The notes under the pieces were generated by a model, which saw only the letters and a program-made list of their open reading frames with translations, ran no database searches and had not been told where the DNA came from. Shown piece by piece: positions 43,853-52,757 of a stretch of DNA of 64,000 bases (within the stretch, counting starts at the first letter, position 1; each line of letters opens with the position of its first letter). Origin of the DNA: Actinoplanes xinjiangensis (lineage in GTDB: Bacteria > Actinomycetota > Actinomycetes > Mycobacteriales > Micromonosporaceae); contig NZ_QGGR01000024.1 in NCBI RefSeq assembly GCF_003148685.1, positions 62,001-126,000 of the forward strand. The letters are read 5' to 3'. A program made the translations under genes and the position numbers.

Positions 43853-44815
43853 TCAAACTTCGGCTTCCTCTTCGTCGTCTTCGAAGACCTCGTCGAGGAT
43901 TCCACCGGCGACGTAGCCGACGGCAAGTCCTCCGGCTACGCCCATGGCGACGCCACCCATACCGCCGGCGTGACCGCCGTGGTGTTCGTCGTGATGGCCG
44001 CCGTGCCCGTACCCCGGGGCGCCGTAGCCAGCGCGGTTCTGCCGGTGGTCGACGGCTTGGCGGATCCAGGCGTCGACCTGCTGAGTCCAGTCGAGGCTGT
44101 CGGCGGCGGCGTGGTCGACGGTGTACCGGCCGAAGCTGTCGTGGCCGCTGCTGAACATGCCGCCGCCCTTGTCGAATTCGAGGATCACTTCGACGGTGTT
44201 CGCGGTGGTCACGAACGTCAGTTCGACCTCGCTGATCGCGTGCGTGTACTGCGGTGCAGCGAAGTATTCGATCTCCTGATAGAACGGCAGAGTCTGCGGG
44301 ACGCCGGCGATCTGCCCGTACTCCAGGTCGGCGCCTCTGAACCCGAACCCGAGCTGGGCGAAGGCGTCGAGGATGCGCTGCTGCACGGGCAGCGGGTTGA
44401 CGTGCAGCGTGTCCAGGTCGCCCTTGTCGACGGCGCGGGCGACCGCCACCTCGGTCCGCACACCCATGACCATCCCGCGCAACGGCTGGCCGTACACGGT
44501 CGTGATCGGGGTTTCCCACGGCAGTTCCAGCTGGAACGGCACCGACAGGTGCTGGCCCTCGGCCAGCCGTAGCGGACCGCTGACCGTGACGCGGTGGTAC
44601 TCGCCGGTGGTCGTGCCTTCGCCGTCGCCGCCTTCGACCTCCATCCGGGTGACCAGGCCCAAGGCGACGTGCTCGATTTCGGCGTCGTGGCTGCCGCCGG
44701 TCAGATTCACCTGCCCGGCCACCACACCGCCGGGATAGGCGTTCGGATTGGTCAGCACCGTGTCGACACTGGGACCGCCGACGCCGAAAGCGCCGAGCAT
44801 CCGTTTGAACACCAC
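43853..44815 (-). CDS. Spo0M-like arrestin-fold protein
   Basis: The 320-residue cytosolic protein has the SpoOM N-terminal beta-sandwich (VDTVLTNPNAYPGGVVAGQVNLTGG, FQLELPWETPIT, RTEVAVARAVDKGDLD) and the second arrestin-like half ending DAWIRQAVDHR. The C-terminus adds a Gly/His-rich tail (GYGHGGHHDEHHGGHAGG) that could bind metal, and a short hydrophobic Gly-rich segment. Family members modulate sporulation control in Bacillus; in actinomycetes the role is unclear. The GTG follows GGAGAAAAG. Confidence 0.88.
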   Translation of the reverse strand: MVFKRMLGAFGVGGPSVDTVLTNPNAYPGGVVAGQVNLTGGSHDAEIEHVALGLVTRMEVEGGDGEGTTTGEYHRVTVSGPLRLAEGQHLSVPFQLELPWETPITTVYGQPLRGMVMGVRTEVAVARAVDKGDLDTLHVNPLPVQQRILDAFAQLGFGFRGADLEYGQIAGVPQTLPFYQEIEYFAAPQYTHAISEVELTFVTTANTVEVILEFDKGGGMFSSGHDSFGRYTVDHAAADSLDWTQQVDAWIRQAVDHRQNRAGYGAPGYGHGGHHDEHHGGHAGGMGGVAMGVAGGLAVGYVAGGILDEVFEDDEEEAEV

Positions 44816-44888
44816 GTCTTTTCTCCTCCATGAGAGCAGGGCGGACCACGATCTGCCCGGCCGCAGCGCACCCCGGCCCGGCGGATGA

Positions 44889-45965
44889 CTAGCGGGTGCT
44901 GCCGGTGCGCCCGGCGCGGCGGGCAGCGTCCACGACCGGATCGGTCTCGTCGTCGAACTGGCCGATCACCTGCTCGAGAAGGTCTTCGAGAGTGACCAGG
45001 CCGATCACCGTGGTCGTGTCGGTGACCAAGGCCAGGTGACTGCGCCGGCTGCGCATCGCCGCGATGGCATCCAGGACGCTGGTGTCGGCCGGCAGCGGCA
45101 ACGCCGCGGTCATCAGGTCTCGCGCCGTCGCGGGCCGATTGCCGCTGGTGGTCTTCGCGGCGTCCCGGACATGCACGACGCCGACGATCGCTCCGGTGTC
45201 GTCGGTGACCGGGAGCCGAGACCGGCCGGTCTCGGTACTGCGCACCTCGACGGCGCGGGCGTCGGCGTTCGCGGGAACGTCGAGGATTTCCGCGGTCGGG
45301 ACCATCACCTCGCGTACGGACATCGACTGCACCCGCAACATCGCGGTGAGCAGTTCGTGTTCGACGTCCTCGATGGTGCCGTGTTCCTTGGACGTCTTCA
45401 GTAGCATCTGCAGCTGCTCGGCGTTGTGCACCTGCGCCAGCTCGTCCTGCGGCGTCACCTTGAACAGCCGCAGGCAGGCGTTGGCCAGCCCGTTGAGAGC
45501 GACCAGGACCGGCCGGAAGACGGTGGTGAATCCGACGAACGGAATCGCCAGCAGCTGCGCCGAGTTCTCCGGATGACTGATCGCCCACGACTTGGGCGCC
45601 ATCTCCCCGACGACGACATGCAGGAAGCCGACCAGGGCGACGGCCAGGATGAAAGCCACCACGTACGCCGCGCCGGCGGGCAGCCCGACCGTGGTGAAAA
45701 CGGGTTCGAGCAGGTGTGCAACCGTGGGCTTGGCCAGTGCGCCGAGGCCGAGGGTGCACAGGGTGATGCCGAGCTGGGCGCCGGCCAGCATCATCGACAG
45801 CTGCCGGGTGCCGGCCATCGCGGCCCGAGCACCGCGTGATCCTTCGGCGGCGGCCGTTTCCAGCCGGTGCCGTTTAGCCGCGACCAGCGCAAACTCCGCG
45901 GCGACGAAGAACCCGTTGGCTGCCAGCAGCAACACCGATATCAGCAGAGACCAGGTGGTGCTCAT
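44889..45965 (-). CDS. CNNM/hemolysin-family protein with CBS domains (short form)
   Basis: The 358-residue protein has an N-terminal DUF21/CNNM membrane domain of about four helices (LLISVLLLAANGFFVAAEFALVAAKR; the re-entrant GEMAPKSWAI region) and a CBS pair (VMVPTAEILDVP, LMTAALPLPADTSVLDAIAAM). The C-terminal CorC/HlyC transporter-associated domain of the longer partner is missing. Such proteins take part in Mg2+ (or Co2+) efflux. The ATG overlaps the upstream stop (ATGA), so the two paralogues are made together and may hetero-dimerise. Confidence 0.92.
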   Translation of the reverse strand: MSTTWSLLISVLLLAANGFFVAAEFALVAAKRHRLETAAAEGSRGARAAMAGTRQLSMMLAGAQLGITLCTLGLGALAKPTVAHLLEPVFTTVGLPAGAAYVVAFILAVALVGFLHVVVGEMAPKSWAISHPENSAQLLAIPFVGFTTVFRPVLVALNGLANACLRLFKVTPQDELAQVHNAEQLQMLLKTSKEHGTIEDVEHELLTAMLRVQSMSVREVMVPTAEILDVPANADARAVEVRSTETGRSRLPVTDDTGAIVGVVHVRDAAKTTSGNRPATARDLMTAALPLPADTSVLDAIAAMRSRRSHLALVTDTTTVIGLVTLEDLLEQVIGQFDDETDPVVDAARRAGRTGSTR

Positions 45966-47326
45966 GCTGTCACCTGCCCGTCGGCGTGGTCGTGGATGAC
46001 GGTCAGGGCGACCCGGTCGGGCACGTGCCGGCGCACGGCCAGCACGGTCAGCCTGGCCACCCCTTGCGGTACGGGCTTGCCGTCGGCGTCGACCATCGGC
46101 GGCAGCGGGACATCGAGCTGCTCCTGGGTGGCCGGAAGATGACCGAGTCGGGCCAGAATCAGGCCGGAGACGGTGTCGTACATGTCGTCGTCCGGTAGCC
46201 GGATTCCGGTGGCCTCGGCGATCTCGTCGACCCGAGCCCGGCCCGGGATCTGCCAGGCGCCGTCCTCGGCCTTCTCGATGACCGGTTCGGGCAGGTCGTC
46301 CTCGTCGCGGATGTCGCCGACCAGTTCCTCGGCGACATCCTCCAGGGTGATGATGCCGGCGAAGCCGCCGTACTCGTCGACCACGATCGCCATCTGCCGG
46401 TGCGCCGCCTTGAGGCGGTCCAGGACCTCCGGTAGACGGGCGGTCTCCGGTAGCACGACGGGCTCCGTGGCCAGGTCGCGGACCGTGGTGGTGGCCCGGA
46501 CGGCAGGGTCCAGGGTGACGACGTCGGCGATGGAGACCACACCGATCACGTCGTCGACGCCGTCGCCGGTCACCGGAAACCGGGAGTGCCCGGTATCGAG
46601 CAGGTCGACGACCCGCAACGCCGGCTCCGTCTGGCCGATCGTGGTGACGTCCACGCGAGGCCGCATCGCCTCAGCGGCAGTGCGGTCCCGGAAGTCCAGG
46701 CCGTGGTCGAGCAGCCGGGCGGCCCGGGCGTCGAGGGTGCCCTCGCTGCTGGCGTTGGCGATGATCCGGTCCAGGTCCTCCGACGTGGCGCCCTGCGGCA
46801 GTTCCTCGATCGGTTCGATGCCGATGGCACGCAGCAGCCGGTTGGCGGTGGCGTCGAACATCCGGATCAGCGGCCCGGCCACGGCCAGGTAGATCAGCGT
46901 CGACCGGGACAGCGCCCGCGCAAGAGTCTCCGGTTTGGCGATGGCGAGGTTCTTCGGCGCCAGCTCACCGAGCACCATCTGCACCACGGTCGCGAACAGC
47001 AGCGCGAACACCATCGAGATCGAGGTGCTGACCGTCTCGGACAGACCGGTCAACCCGAGCAGCTCGGCGGTGCCCCGCCCGAGGTAGGGCTCGGCGACAT
47101 AACCGGCGAGCAGCGCGGTCACGGTGATGCCGACCTGAGCGCCGGACAACACGAACGACAGCCGCTGCGTCACCCGCAGGGCGCGTTCGGCGGCCGGGTC
47201 GCCGTCATCGGCCATCGCCCGCAGCTTCTCGCGGTCGACGGCCACGTACGCGAACTCCTGCGCCACGAAATAGCCGGTCGCCGCGGTCAGTAACACGATG
47301 GCGAGAATCCCGATGAGGATCAACAC
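45962..47326 (-). CDS. CNNM/CorC-family transporter (long form)
   Basis: The 454-residue protein has a DUF21/CNNM membrane domain, with the GELAPKNLAIAKPE signature, a CBS pair (MRPRVDVTTIGQ; VVLPETARLPEVLDRLKAAHRQMAIVVDEYGGFAGIITLEDVAEELVGDI) and a full C-terminal CorC_HlyC domain (IPGRARVDEIAEATGIRLPD). It is a Mg2+ homeostasis transporter by family. The GTG start at 47326 is divergent from a MerR regulator 155 bp away. It is the first gene of a two-gene operon with its shorter paralogue. Confidence 0.93.
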   Translation of the reverse strand: MLILIGILAIVLLTAATGYFVAQEFAYVAVDREKLRAMADDGDPAAERALRVTQRLSFVLSGAQVGITVTALLAGYVAEPYLGRGTAELLGLTGLSETVSTSISMVFALLFATVVQMVLGELAPKNLAIAKPETLARALSRSTLIYLAVAGPLIRMFDATANRLLRAIGIEPIEELPQGATSEDLDRIIANASSEGTLDARAARLLDHGLDFRDRTAAEAMRPRVDVTTIGQTEPALRVVDLLDTGHSRFPVTGDGVDDVIGVVSIADVVTLDPAVRATTTVRDLATEPVVLPETARLPEVLDRLKAAHRQMAIVVDEYGGFAGIITLEDVAEELVGDIRDEDDLPEPVIEKAEDGAWQIPGRARVDEIAEATGIRLPDDDMYDTVSGLILARLGHLPATQEQLDVPLPPMVDADGKPVPQGVARLTVLAVRRHVPDRVALTVIHDHADGQVTA

Positions 47327-47481
47327 GACAGATCACCGCCGTCGCGGGCTCCGCAGCGGGCAACACGGGGCCGGGTCACGCCCGGCCAGGTACTACAGCC
47401 TTCAATCGAACCGTTGGACACCCTCGCAAACTAGCACCTATGACTGTACGGTTGCTGAAAGCTGATCATCGGGAGGTCTCT

Positions 47482-47874
47482 GTGAGCACCCTGCTGCGCA
47501 TCGGCGAACTCGCCGCCCAAGCCGGCGTCAGTACTCGCACCGTCGATTACTACACACAGCTCGGGCTGCTGAACGCCGCCGACCGTACGGGAGGGGGATT
47601 CCGCCTCTACGACCCGGCAGCCGTCGACACCATCGCCACGATCAAGCAGCTGGAAGAGCACGGCCTTAGCCTGCAAACCATCGCCGCCGCATTTCACGGC
47701 GCCGGCGACACCGACCTGATCTCCCAGCTCGACCACCTCGCCACGGGCCTTCAGACACTGCAAGAGGCGGCGGAGAGTGCACCACAGGCTCAGGCGCTGC
47801 TCACGCTGCTCAGCGCTCGCGCGCACGCCCTTATCGATCTCGCCTTGACGATCATCGACTCACCGCTGGTGTGA
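47482..47874 (+). CDS. MerR-family transcriptional regulator
   Basis: The 130-residue protein starts at a GTG with GGGAGG at six bases; an upstream ATG (47440) would add 14 residues. The N-terminal MerR winged helix is clear (LLRIGELAAQAGVSTRTVDYYTQLGLL, then GGGFRLYDPAAVDTIATIKQLEEHGLSL), followed by a coiled-coil helix. There are no metal-site cysteines, so the effector is probably not a heavy metal. It is divergent from the CNNM/CorC operon and may control it from the shared 155-bp region (inference). Confidence 0.9.
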   Translation: MSTLLRIGELAAQAGVSTRTVDYYTQLGLLNAADRTGGGFRLYDPAAVDTIATIKQLEEHGLSLQTIAAAFHGAGDTDLISQLDHLATGLQTLQEAAESAPQAQALLTLLSARAHALIDLALTIIDSPLV

Positions 47875-48245
47875 CGCCCGCCCACACCGCAACGATCACC
47901 CGATCCGGCAGGTGCGATCACCGAGGGCATTCACGATGGAGTGATATCTCGGCAACCGTACAACGGCAGACGGCCTTCAGATGTTCAACGCCGACGATGC
48001 GGTGCTGAAAGCCAACCTGGTGGTCGGCCGGGGGCCGACCGGGACGATGGGGATTCACGCCCGGCGGGCATCGGGCCGGGGCGTCACCGGAGCACACGAT
48101 AGCGAGGTGTTCGTCGCCGAGGCGCCCAAGCTCACAGCGACCCGCGCGGACGGCTCGGTCATCGCGATAGCCACCGCGCCCACGCAGTTCTAGCCTCCTG
48201 TCCGCCGGCGGTAGCCGGCGATCAACACCTCTGGTGGCGGTGTGC
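47875..48245. other. intergenic, uncertain small frame
   Basis: A plus-strand frame at 47981-48193 (70 codons, starting MFNADDAVLKANLVVGRG) has plausible composition, but no ribosome binding site and no family I recognise. I treat it as doubtful. Confidence 0.25.
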
Positions 48246-48365
48246 TCAAGCGAGCTTGACCTCCTTCACCGCACCGGTCTTGCGGTGCAGCTCCAGATCC
48301 TTGATGAGCGCGCCCGGGACCAGGGCGTCGGTGAACGCTTCGTCCTTGTCGCAGTCGTCGCCCTT
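48246..48365 (-). pseudogene. C-terminal relic of an unidentified gene
   Basis: The minus frame ends ALVPGALIKDLELHRKTGAVKEVKLA then stop, and looks like a true protein C-terminus. Upstream of about 48365 it runs into transposase-like sequence on the other strand, so its front part was probably removed by the insertion. I do not recognise the parent family. Confidence 0.3.
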
Positions 48366-48560
48366 GCCAGCTCGAACTACCCCAACCACATCGCCCTGGC
48401 CAGCGCCCTGCACGCGTACCTGCGCTGGCGCAACGCCAACAACCGCCACCCCGATGTCATCGCCGCCCAACGACGCGAACGCGCCCGCGTCTGCGCCCGC
48501 AGCGAACACCACCACCGCTGGGGCCGACCGACCCACCACCCGGGCAGCCTGATCCGCTGC
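48365..48560 (+). mobile_element. IS630-type transposase remnant
   Basis: The plus frame reads LHAYLRWRNANNRHPDVIAAQ followed by RRERARVCARSEHHHRWGRP, matching my memory of the C-terminal end of actinomycete IS630-family transposases (HLAAYLRWRNA...RRERAR type). The catalytic DDE part is absent and no inverted repeats were found. It is a short dead fragment. Confidence 0.45.
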
Positions 48561-48575
48561 CTCGAACGTTCTGGC

Positions 48576-49118
48576 TCACAGCACCGGGGACGGCGCCTGC
48601 ACGCAGCGGATCATGCGGATCTCCCGTATCCCGTCCGCGACCTGGACCGCTCCGTCGGCTACGAAGCCGTGCTTACGGTAGAACGCTTGCGCGCGAGGGT
48701 TGGGATCGGCGACCCACAGCACCGCCGACTCCACGGGGTCGATGACAGCGTCTAACAACGCCTGGCCAGCACCCGTACCGTGCGCGGGTGTAACCACATA
48801 GAGCAGATACAGATGTCTTGCCCCAGCCGCCGCAGCGTCCAGCGATGGACCTGACATCGCGACGCCGATCAACTCACCTTCCCGCTCGACCACAGCCGTT
48901 CGGTTCTCGCGATATCGCCCATCGGTCAGAGCCGCAGTCCAGAACCGCTCCCGCGCAGCCGGGAAACCCGGATCGTCGAGTACCGCATCCGACATGAGCC
49001 CTCGATACGTCTCCTGCCAGCACCGAACATGCACATCCGCCATCCGGGTAACGTCCTCGACCCGGGCCGAGCGAACAGTCAACGAGGAACCCACCGCAGA
49101 ATCGTAGGACGTGCCCAC
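48576..49118 (-). CDS. GNAT-family N-acetyltransferase
   Basis: The 180-residue protein has a GNAT core: the N-terminal RSARVEDVTRMADVHVRCWQETYRGLM, a central AVVEREGELIGVAMSG strand pair, the acetyl-CoA loop VVTPAHGTGAGQALLDAVID and the late ADPNPRAQAFYRKHGF motif. The substrate is unknown. The GTG at 49118 is one possible start; an internal start near SLTVRSAR would suit the family equally. It stands alone between the IS relic and the pectin operon. Confidence 0.85.
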   Translation of the reverse strand: MGTSYDSAVGSSLTVRSARVEDVTRMADVHVRCWQETYRGLMSDAVLDDPGFPAARERFWTAALTDGRYRENRTAVVEREGELIGVAMSGPSLDAAAAGARHLYLLYVVTPAHGTGAGQALLDAVIDPVESAVLWVADPNPRAQAFYRKHGFVADGAVQVADGIREIRMIRCVQAPSPVL

Positions 49119-49400
49119 CTGCTCGCCGAGCCCGATTTCGGTGCCGATCGGCAGTCAGCGTGTCACCAACACCACCAAGGGTCTTGGCCGCGGCACTAGG
49201 TTGCGGCGTATAAGGCCAGGAGCCTGGAGCGATCCGGGGGCGACGGCCTCTCGGGCCGGGCGACAGTCTTGATCGCCTCTCGTCTGGCGGCCAGTGGTGT
49301 TGAGCGACCAACAGTTACATTCGGACTCACCGCAGTACCATCCGCGGTCAGCGGCGGCATGATTCCGATCTATCGGGTGACCCGTGATCCCCGGACGGCT
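49119..49400. other. intergenic, no gene seen
   Basis: This stretch is upstream of the GNAT gene and should contain its promoter. No other feature was recognised. Confidence 0.35.
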
Positions 49401-49419
49401 GCCCGGCAGCGTGCCGGGC
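49401..49419 (-). terminator. terminator of the rhamnogalacturonan operon
   Basis: GCCCGGCA pairs perfectly with TGCCGGGC around a three-base GCG loop. It lies 38 bp past the stop of the last operon gene. Confidence 0.65.
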
Positions 49420-49456
49420 CCCGCCAACGGCGGCCGAGGGACCCGACACCGGTGTG

Positions 49457-50923
49457 TCAGCGTAGGTAGTCGGCGAGTGGGAGGTTGCGCTCGCGGATGC
49501 CCTGAACGACCAGGCCGGCCATCTCCTCGGCTCCGTACTCGGAGAAGTGGGTGTTGTCGGCGACACCGTCCACCGCTGCACGTAGGAAGAGCCGGGCGGA
49601 GCCGGCCGGGCCCAGGGACTCCACCAGCTGTTCACTCTTCGCTGTCAGATCGATCACCGGCACGCTGAGCGAGGAACCCAGAGCGCGCATCTCCGCCGGC
49701 AGGTTCACGCCGACGCCATTGACGTGCAGCGCCGTGGAGTTGAGCTGGTTGCCGTCGAACAGCCGCCGGACCGGCGGGGTGACCAGGACGGCGACGCCGC
49801 CCCTGGCCCGCACCTGATTGATCATCGTGGTCAGGTTGGTGCGGAACGCCGACGCGCCGGTGGACTTGTCGTTGTGCCCGAACTGGATGAGCACCAGGTC
49901 GTTCGACGTGATCAGCGGCCGCATCGTCGGGAACAACGCGCTGTTGCTCAGGAAACTGCCCGAGCCCTCCCCGGAATCGCCGTAGTTGGCGATGACCGCG
50001 CCGGCCGACAGGCGACTGGGCAGGATCTGCCCCCACCCGGTGTACGGGGCGATGGGCTGATCGCAGACCGTGGAGTCGCCGGCCAGGTAGACCGCGAGCG
50101 GGTTGCTCGCCGGCGCGACGGTGAGGCCGGACAGCTTCGGCATGGAACCGGCGAACGACACGTCCAGGCCGGACGTTCCCGAACCGCCCTGCCCGGTCGG
50201 CTGACCTTCGGGCTGCCGCACGTTGATCGTGAAGACGTGTCGGCTGATCGTGCCGGCCGCGGTGGCGACCGGCGCGAGGATCCACCGGCGCGCCTCCACC
50301 GACATGGAGGTGTTTCCCGCCGAGGCTCGGTCGCCGATCCATGCGGTCACCGTGTAGTTGCCGGGGGAGACCGCGAAGTGGCAGCGGATCGGCGAGCTGC
50401 CGGTGCACTCCGGCGGCCGCCCGGGCGGTTCGGTCGGATCGCCCGTGGTGGCGACGTCGAGGTAGTCGAGGTTGGCGAGCCCCACAGCGGTGGTCGCGGC
50501 GAACCGGATCGTGTTGGCCCCGGCATCCAGCTGGACCGTGTGGGTCCTGGTCGTCCAGGTGGTCCACGCGCCGGTGGCTTCGAAGACGAATCCGGCCTGC
50601 ACCACCGTTCCGTTCACACTCAGATCCGCCGGCCGGTTCGCGGTGCTGCCGTTGGCATACCGGATGCCCAGAGTGACCGCACCCGCGGCTCGCATGTCCA
50701 CGGTGAACTCAACCGCGGAACCGACCGCGTTCGTGGTGTCGCAGAAGCCGCCACCGGAGTAGCCGGCGTGAGTCGAGGCTACGGCACCGCCGCACGTGGC
50801 GGGCGCGGACTCCGCCTCGTATCGGGTGGTGGCGGCATACGCATTCGATGCGAGCATGACAGCGCCTCCGGCTACCGCGGTCGTCACTGCCGTCATGACG
50901 CAGGTCTTCGTCAACTGGCTCAT
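49457..50923 (-). CDS. secreted CBM35 - CE12-type rhamnogalacturonan acetylesterase
   Basis: The 488-residue protein has a signal peptide to about residue 31, a CBM35 module (about 34-158: TRYEAESAPATCGGAV to NLDYLDV) and a beta-rich spacer (about 170-265). The C-terminal SGNH esterase has nucleophile Ser284 in AGDSTVCDQ, block III IQFGHNDKS and catalytic Asp/His in DNTHFSEYG. CE12 enzymes remove acetyl groups from rhamnogalacturonan I, exposing it to lyases. The ATG follows GGGAGC. It is the last gene of the operon after PL11, GH53 and CE2. A decayed second CE12 lies directly upstream. Confidence 0.9.
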   Translation of the reverse strand: MSQLTKTCVMTAVTTAVAGGAVMLASNAYAATTRYEAESAPATCGGAVASTHAGYSGGGFCDTTNAVGSAVEFTVDMRAAGAVTLGIRYANGSTANRPADLSVNGTVVQAGFVFEATGAWTTWTTRTHTVQLDAGANTIRFAATTAVGLANLDYLDVATTGDPTEPPGRPPECTGSSPIRCHFAVSPGNYTVTAWIGDRASAGNTSMSVEARRWILAPVATAAGTISRHVFTINVRQPEGQPTGQGGSGTSGLDVSFAGSMPKLSGLTVAPASNPLAVYLAGDSTVCDQPIAPYTGWGQILPSRLSAGAVIANYGDSGEGSGSFLSNSALFPTMRPLITSNDLVLIQFGHNDKSTGASAFRTNLTTMINQVRARGGVAVLVTPPVRRLFDGNQLNSTALHVNGVGVNLPAEMRALGSSLSVPVIDLTAKSEQLVESLGPAGSARLFLRAAVDGVADNTHFSEYGAEEMAGLVVQGIRERNLPLADYLR

Positions 50924-50970
50924 TAATGCTCCCGGGGGTGTTCTGGTGTGCGGGTGGATTGCCGCGGTTG

Positions 50971-51230
50971 CCTCAGGTAGGCGGGGAGGGACTTGCTGGT
51001 CGTGCAGGGCCAGGGCGACGAGCCCGGCGATCCGCCGGGCACCGGCGCTTCGAAGTGCGTGTGGTCCGTGCGAAAGAGGGCACCCACCGGGCCTGATCCG
51101 TAGTCGCCGTTGAAGAGACGGCAGACGGAGATTGTTGTGAGCGTGAAGCTCAGCGTGTGCAGGTCGATGACGGGCACCTGGCCGGCGCGCCTCGGCCTCG
51201 TACCGGGTGGGTGCTGCCGTCGCGGTGGTG
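50971..51230 (-). pseudogene. collapsed second CBM35 - CE12 esterase gene
   Basis: On the minus strand the sequence reads a CBM35 opening (TAAPTRYEAEARR), then jumps at once to a CE12 C-terminus: PVIDLHTLSF, GALFRTDHTHFEAP and, after a one-base frame slip, GARRIAGLVALALHDQQVP. The intact neighbour has the same order (VPVIDLTAKS, DNTHFSEYGAEEMAGLVVQG, LPLADYLR). About 1.2 kb of an ancestral gene is therefore missing between the two ends, and the remaining end is shifted. It occupies the gap between the CE2 and CE12 genes. Confidence 0.75.
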
Positions 51231-51249
51231 GGACGGGGATCTGTGGTGA

Positions 51250-52656
51250 CTAGAGGTACTGGTCGAGGACCGGCGTGAGCCGCTGTGCGATCTTGGCGTG
51301 GCCGGCATCGGTGGGGTGGACGTTGTCGCTCGTGTCCGTGGCCGTGTTGACCCAACCCGTGGTGTCGACGAAATGGACCTTGCTGTCTCCGGCCGCGTTG
51401 CGGGCCGCGACGGCATTGCGGGTTTCCGGCACGTACCGGTTGCGGAACGTGCCCATCGCAAAGATGTGGGCGGTGGGGTAAGCCTGGCGTACCCGCTCGA
51501 GCAGGACGATGTAGTTCTGGTGGAACTGCGTCGTGGACACGCCGTGGCCGATGTCGTTGGTGCCGAGGTTGATCACGACGCCGGTCGCCTGGTAGGTGGA
51601 GAAGTCCCAGTCGTCGCGGCTGGCCGAGGCCGATGAGCGGCGGAACCAGTCCATCATGCCGTAGCAGTCCTGGCTGACCAGGCAGGCGCCGCCCTGGGCG
51701 ATCTGGGTGTGACCGGCTCCGAGCGCCTCGCCGGTGAGCCAGGGGTAGGCGGTGAAGGGCCGATTGGCGTTGGGCTGCCCGACGGTGATCGAGTCGCCGA
51801 TGAATTCGACCAGGTTCTGCGGCCGGGTGACCGCTGTGGTCCGGGCCCCACCAGCGAGGAGGAGGCCGCCGAAGACCGGATCGCCGGTGTACGAGCCGGC
51901 CCGCTCCCGATAGCCGATCCGGATGGTGTGCTCGCCGGCCGGCAAGCCGGTAGCCAGCGTCACGTTGCCGGAGACGTTGCGGCGCCATTGCAGCGGCGCC
52001 CGGTCGATCGAGTAGTAGAGGTCGATGGTGTTGCGCTGGCGCACTCCGATGGAGCCACCGGTGAATCCGGTCTCCAGGTAGCCGCCGGCCCATCCCATGG
52101 CGTGGTACGACGAGTTCGACCGTTCCCAGCGCCCGTGGTACTGGATGTTCGGGTCGCTCGGCTGGCCGGTGCCGGCCGGTCCGCTGCCGGTCATCTCGAC
52201 GTCGAGGAAGTCGATATTGGGTAGGCCGGCGGCGGTGGACGGGCTGAACCGGATCGTGTTGCCGCCCGCGTTCACCGACACCGTCAACGTCCTGGTGACC
52301 CACGACGACCAGGCTCCGGTGCCCTCGAATGATGTCGTCGTGACCCGCGAGCCATTGACGAGGACGTCTGCTGGCCGGGCGGTCGTGGTGCCCCCGGCGA
52401 AGCGGACCGCCAGCGTCGCGGTGCCGCCCGTGGTCGCGTCGACGGCGAACTGGACCGCCGCTCCGGCGGCGTTGTCGCCGTTGCAGAAGCCGGTTCCGGA
52501 GAATCCCGCGTGGTTGGAGTCGATGGTGCCGGCACAGGTGGCCGGTGTGGATTCGGCCTCGTACCGGGTGGACGCGGCTGTGGCGGGGCCGGTCGTCACC
52601 GCGAGAGCCGTACCGGCGAGAACGACCGACGCGATGAGGAGTGGGGCGAACTTCAT
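51250..52656 (-). CDS. secreted CBM35 - CE2 acetyl esterase
   Basis: The 468-residue protein has a signal peptide (to about residue 28), a CBM35 (about 31-154), a CE2 jelly-roll (about 168-275: PSDPNIQYHGRWERSNSSYH to AGSYTGDPVFGGLLL) and an SGNH hydrolase with nucleophile Ser289 in EFIGDSITVGQ, the NLGTNDIG block and catalytic Asp/His near DNVHPTDAGH. CE2 enzymes remove acetyl groups from xylan, mannan or other plant polymers. The ATG follows GGAG. It is the intact counterpart of the pseudogene at 33077-33699, which lacks the CBM35. Confidence 0.9.
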   Translation of the reverse strand: MKFAPLLIASVVLAGTALAVTTGPATAASTRYEAESTPATCAGTIDSNHAGFSGTGFCNGDNAAGAAVQFAVDATTGGTATLAVRFAGGTTTARPADVLVNGSRVTTTSFEGTGAWSSWVTRTLTVSVNAGGNTIRFSPSTAAGLPNIDFLDVEMTGSGPAGTGQPSDPNIQYHGRWERSNSSYHAMGWAGGYLETGFTGGSIGVRQRNTIDLYYSIDRAPLQWRRNVSGNVTLATGLPAGEHTIRIGYRERAGSYTGDPVFGGLLLAGGARTTAVTRPQNLVEFIGDSITVGQPNANRPFTAYPWLTGEALGAGHTQIAQGGACLVSQDCYGMMDWFRRSSASASRDDWDFSTYQATGVVINLGTNDIGHGVSTTQFHQNYIVLLERVRQAYPTAHIFAMGTFRNRYVPETRNAVAARNAAGDSKVHFVDTTGWVNTATDTSDNVHPTDAGHAKIAQRLTPVLDQYL

Positions 52657-52757
52657 GATGCGCTCCGGGGGGTGAGCAAGGGGATGAGAGAGGCGGAACT
52701 GCGGGGGTACGGAGGCGAGCGCGGTGTTACCGGGCGGGGGGCAAACCGGCTCGGGTG

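Noticed and set aside
47981..48193. 70-codon plus-strand frame as a gene
   Set aside because: No ribosome binding site, no family resemblance and no operon context.
49457..52303. Very long minus-strand frame of 948 codons covering two enzyme genes
   Set aside because: Only its last 488 codons (ATG 50923) are a real protein with signal peptide. The front part is a shadow of the CE2 gene plus the CE12 relic.
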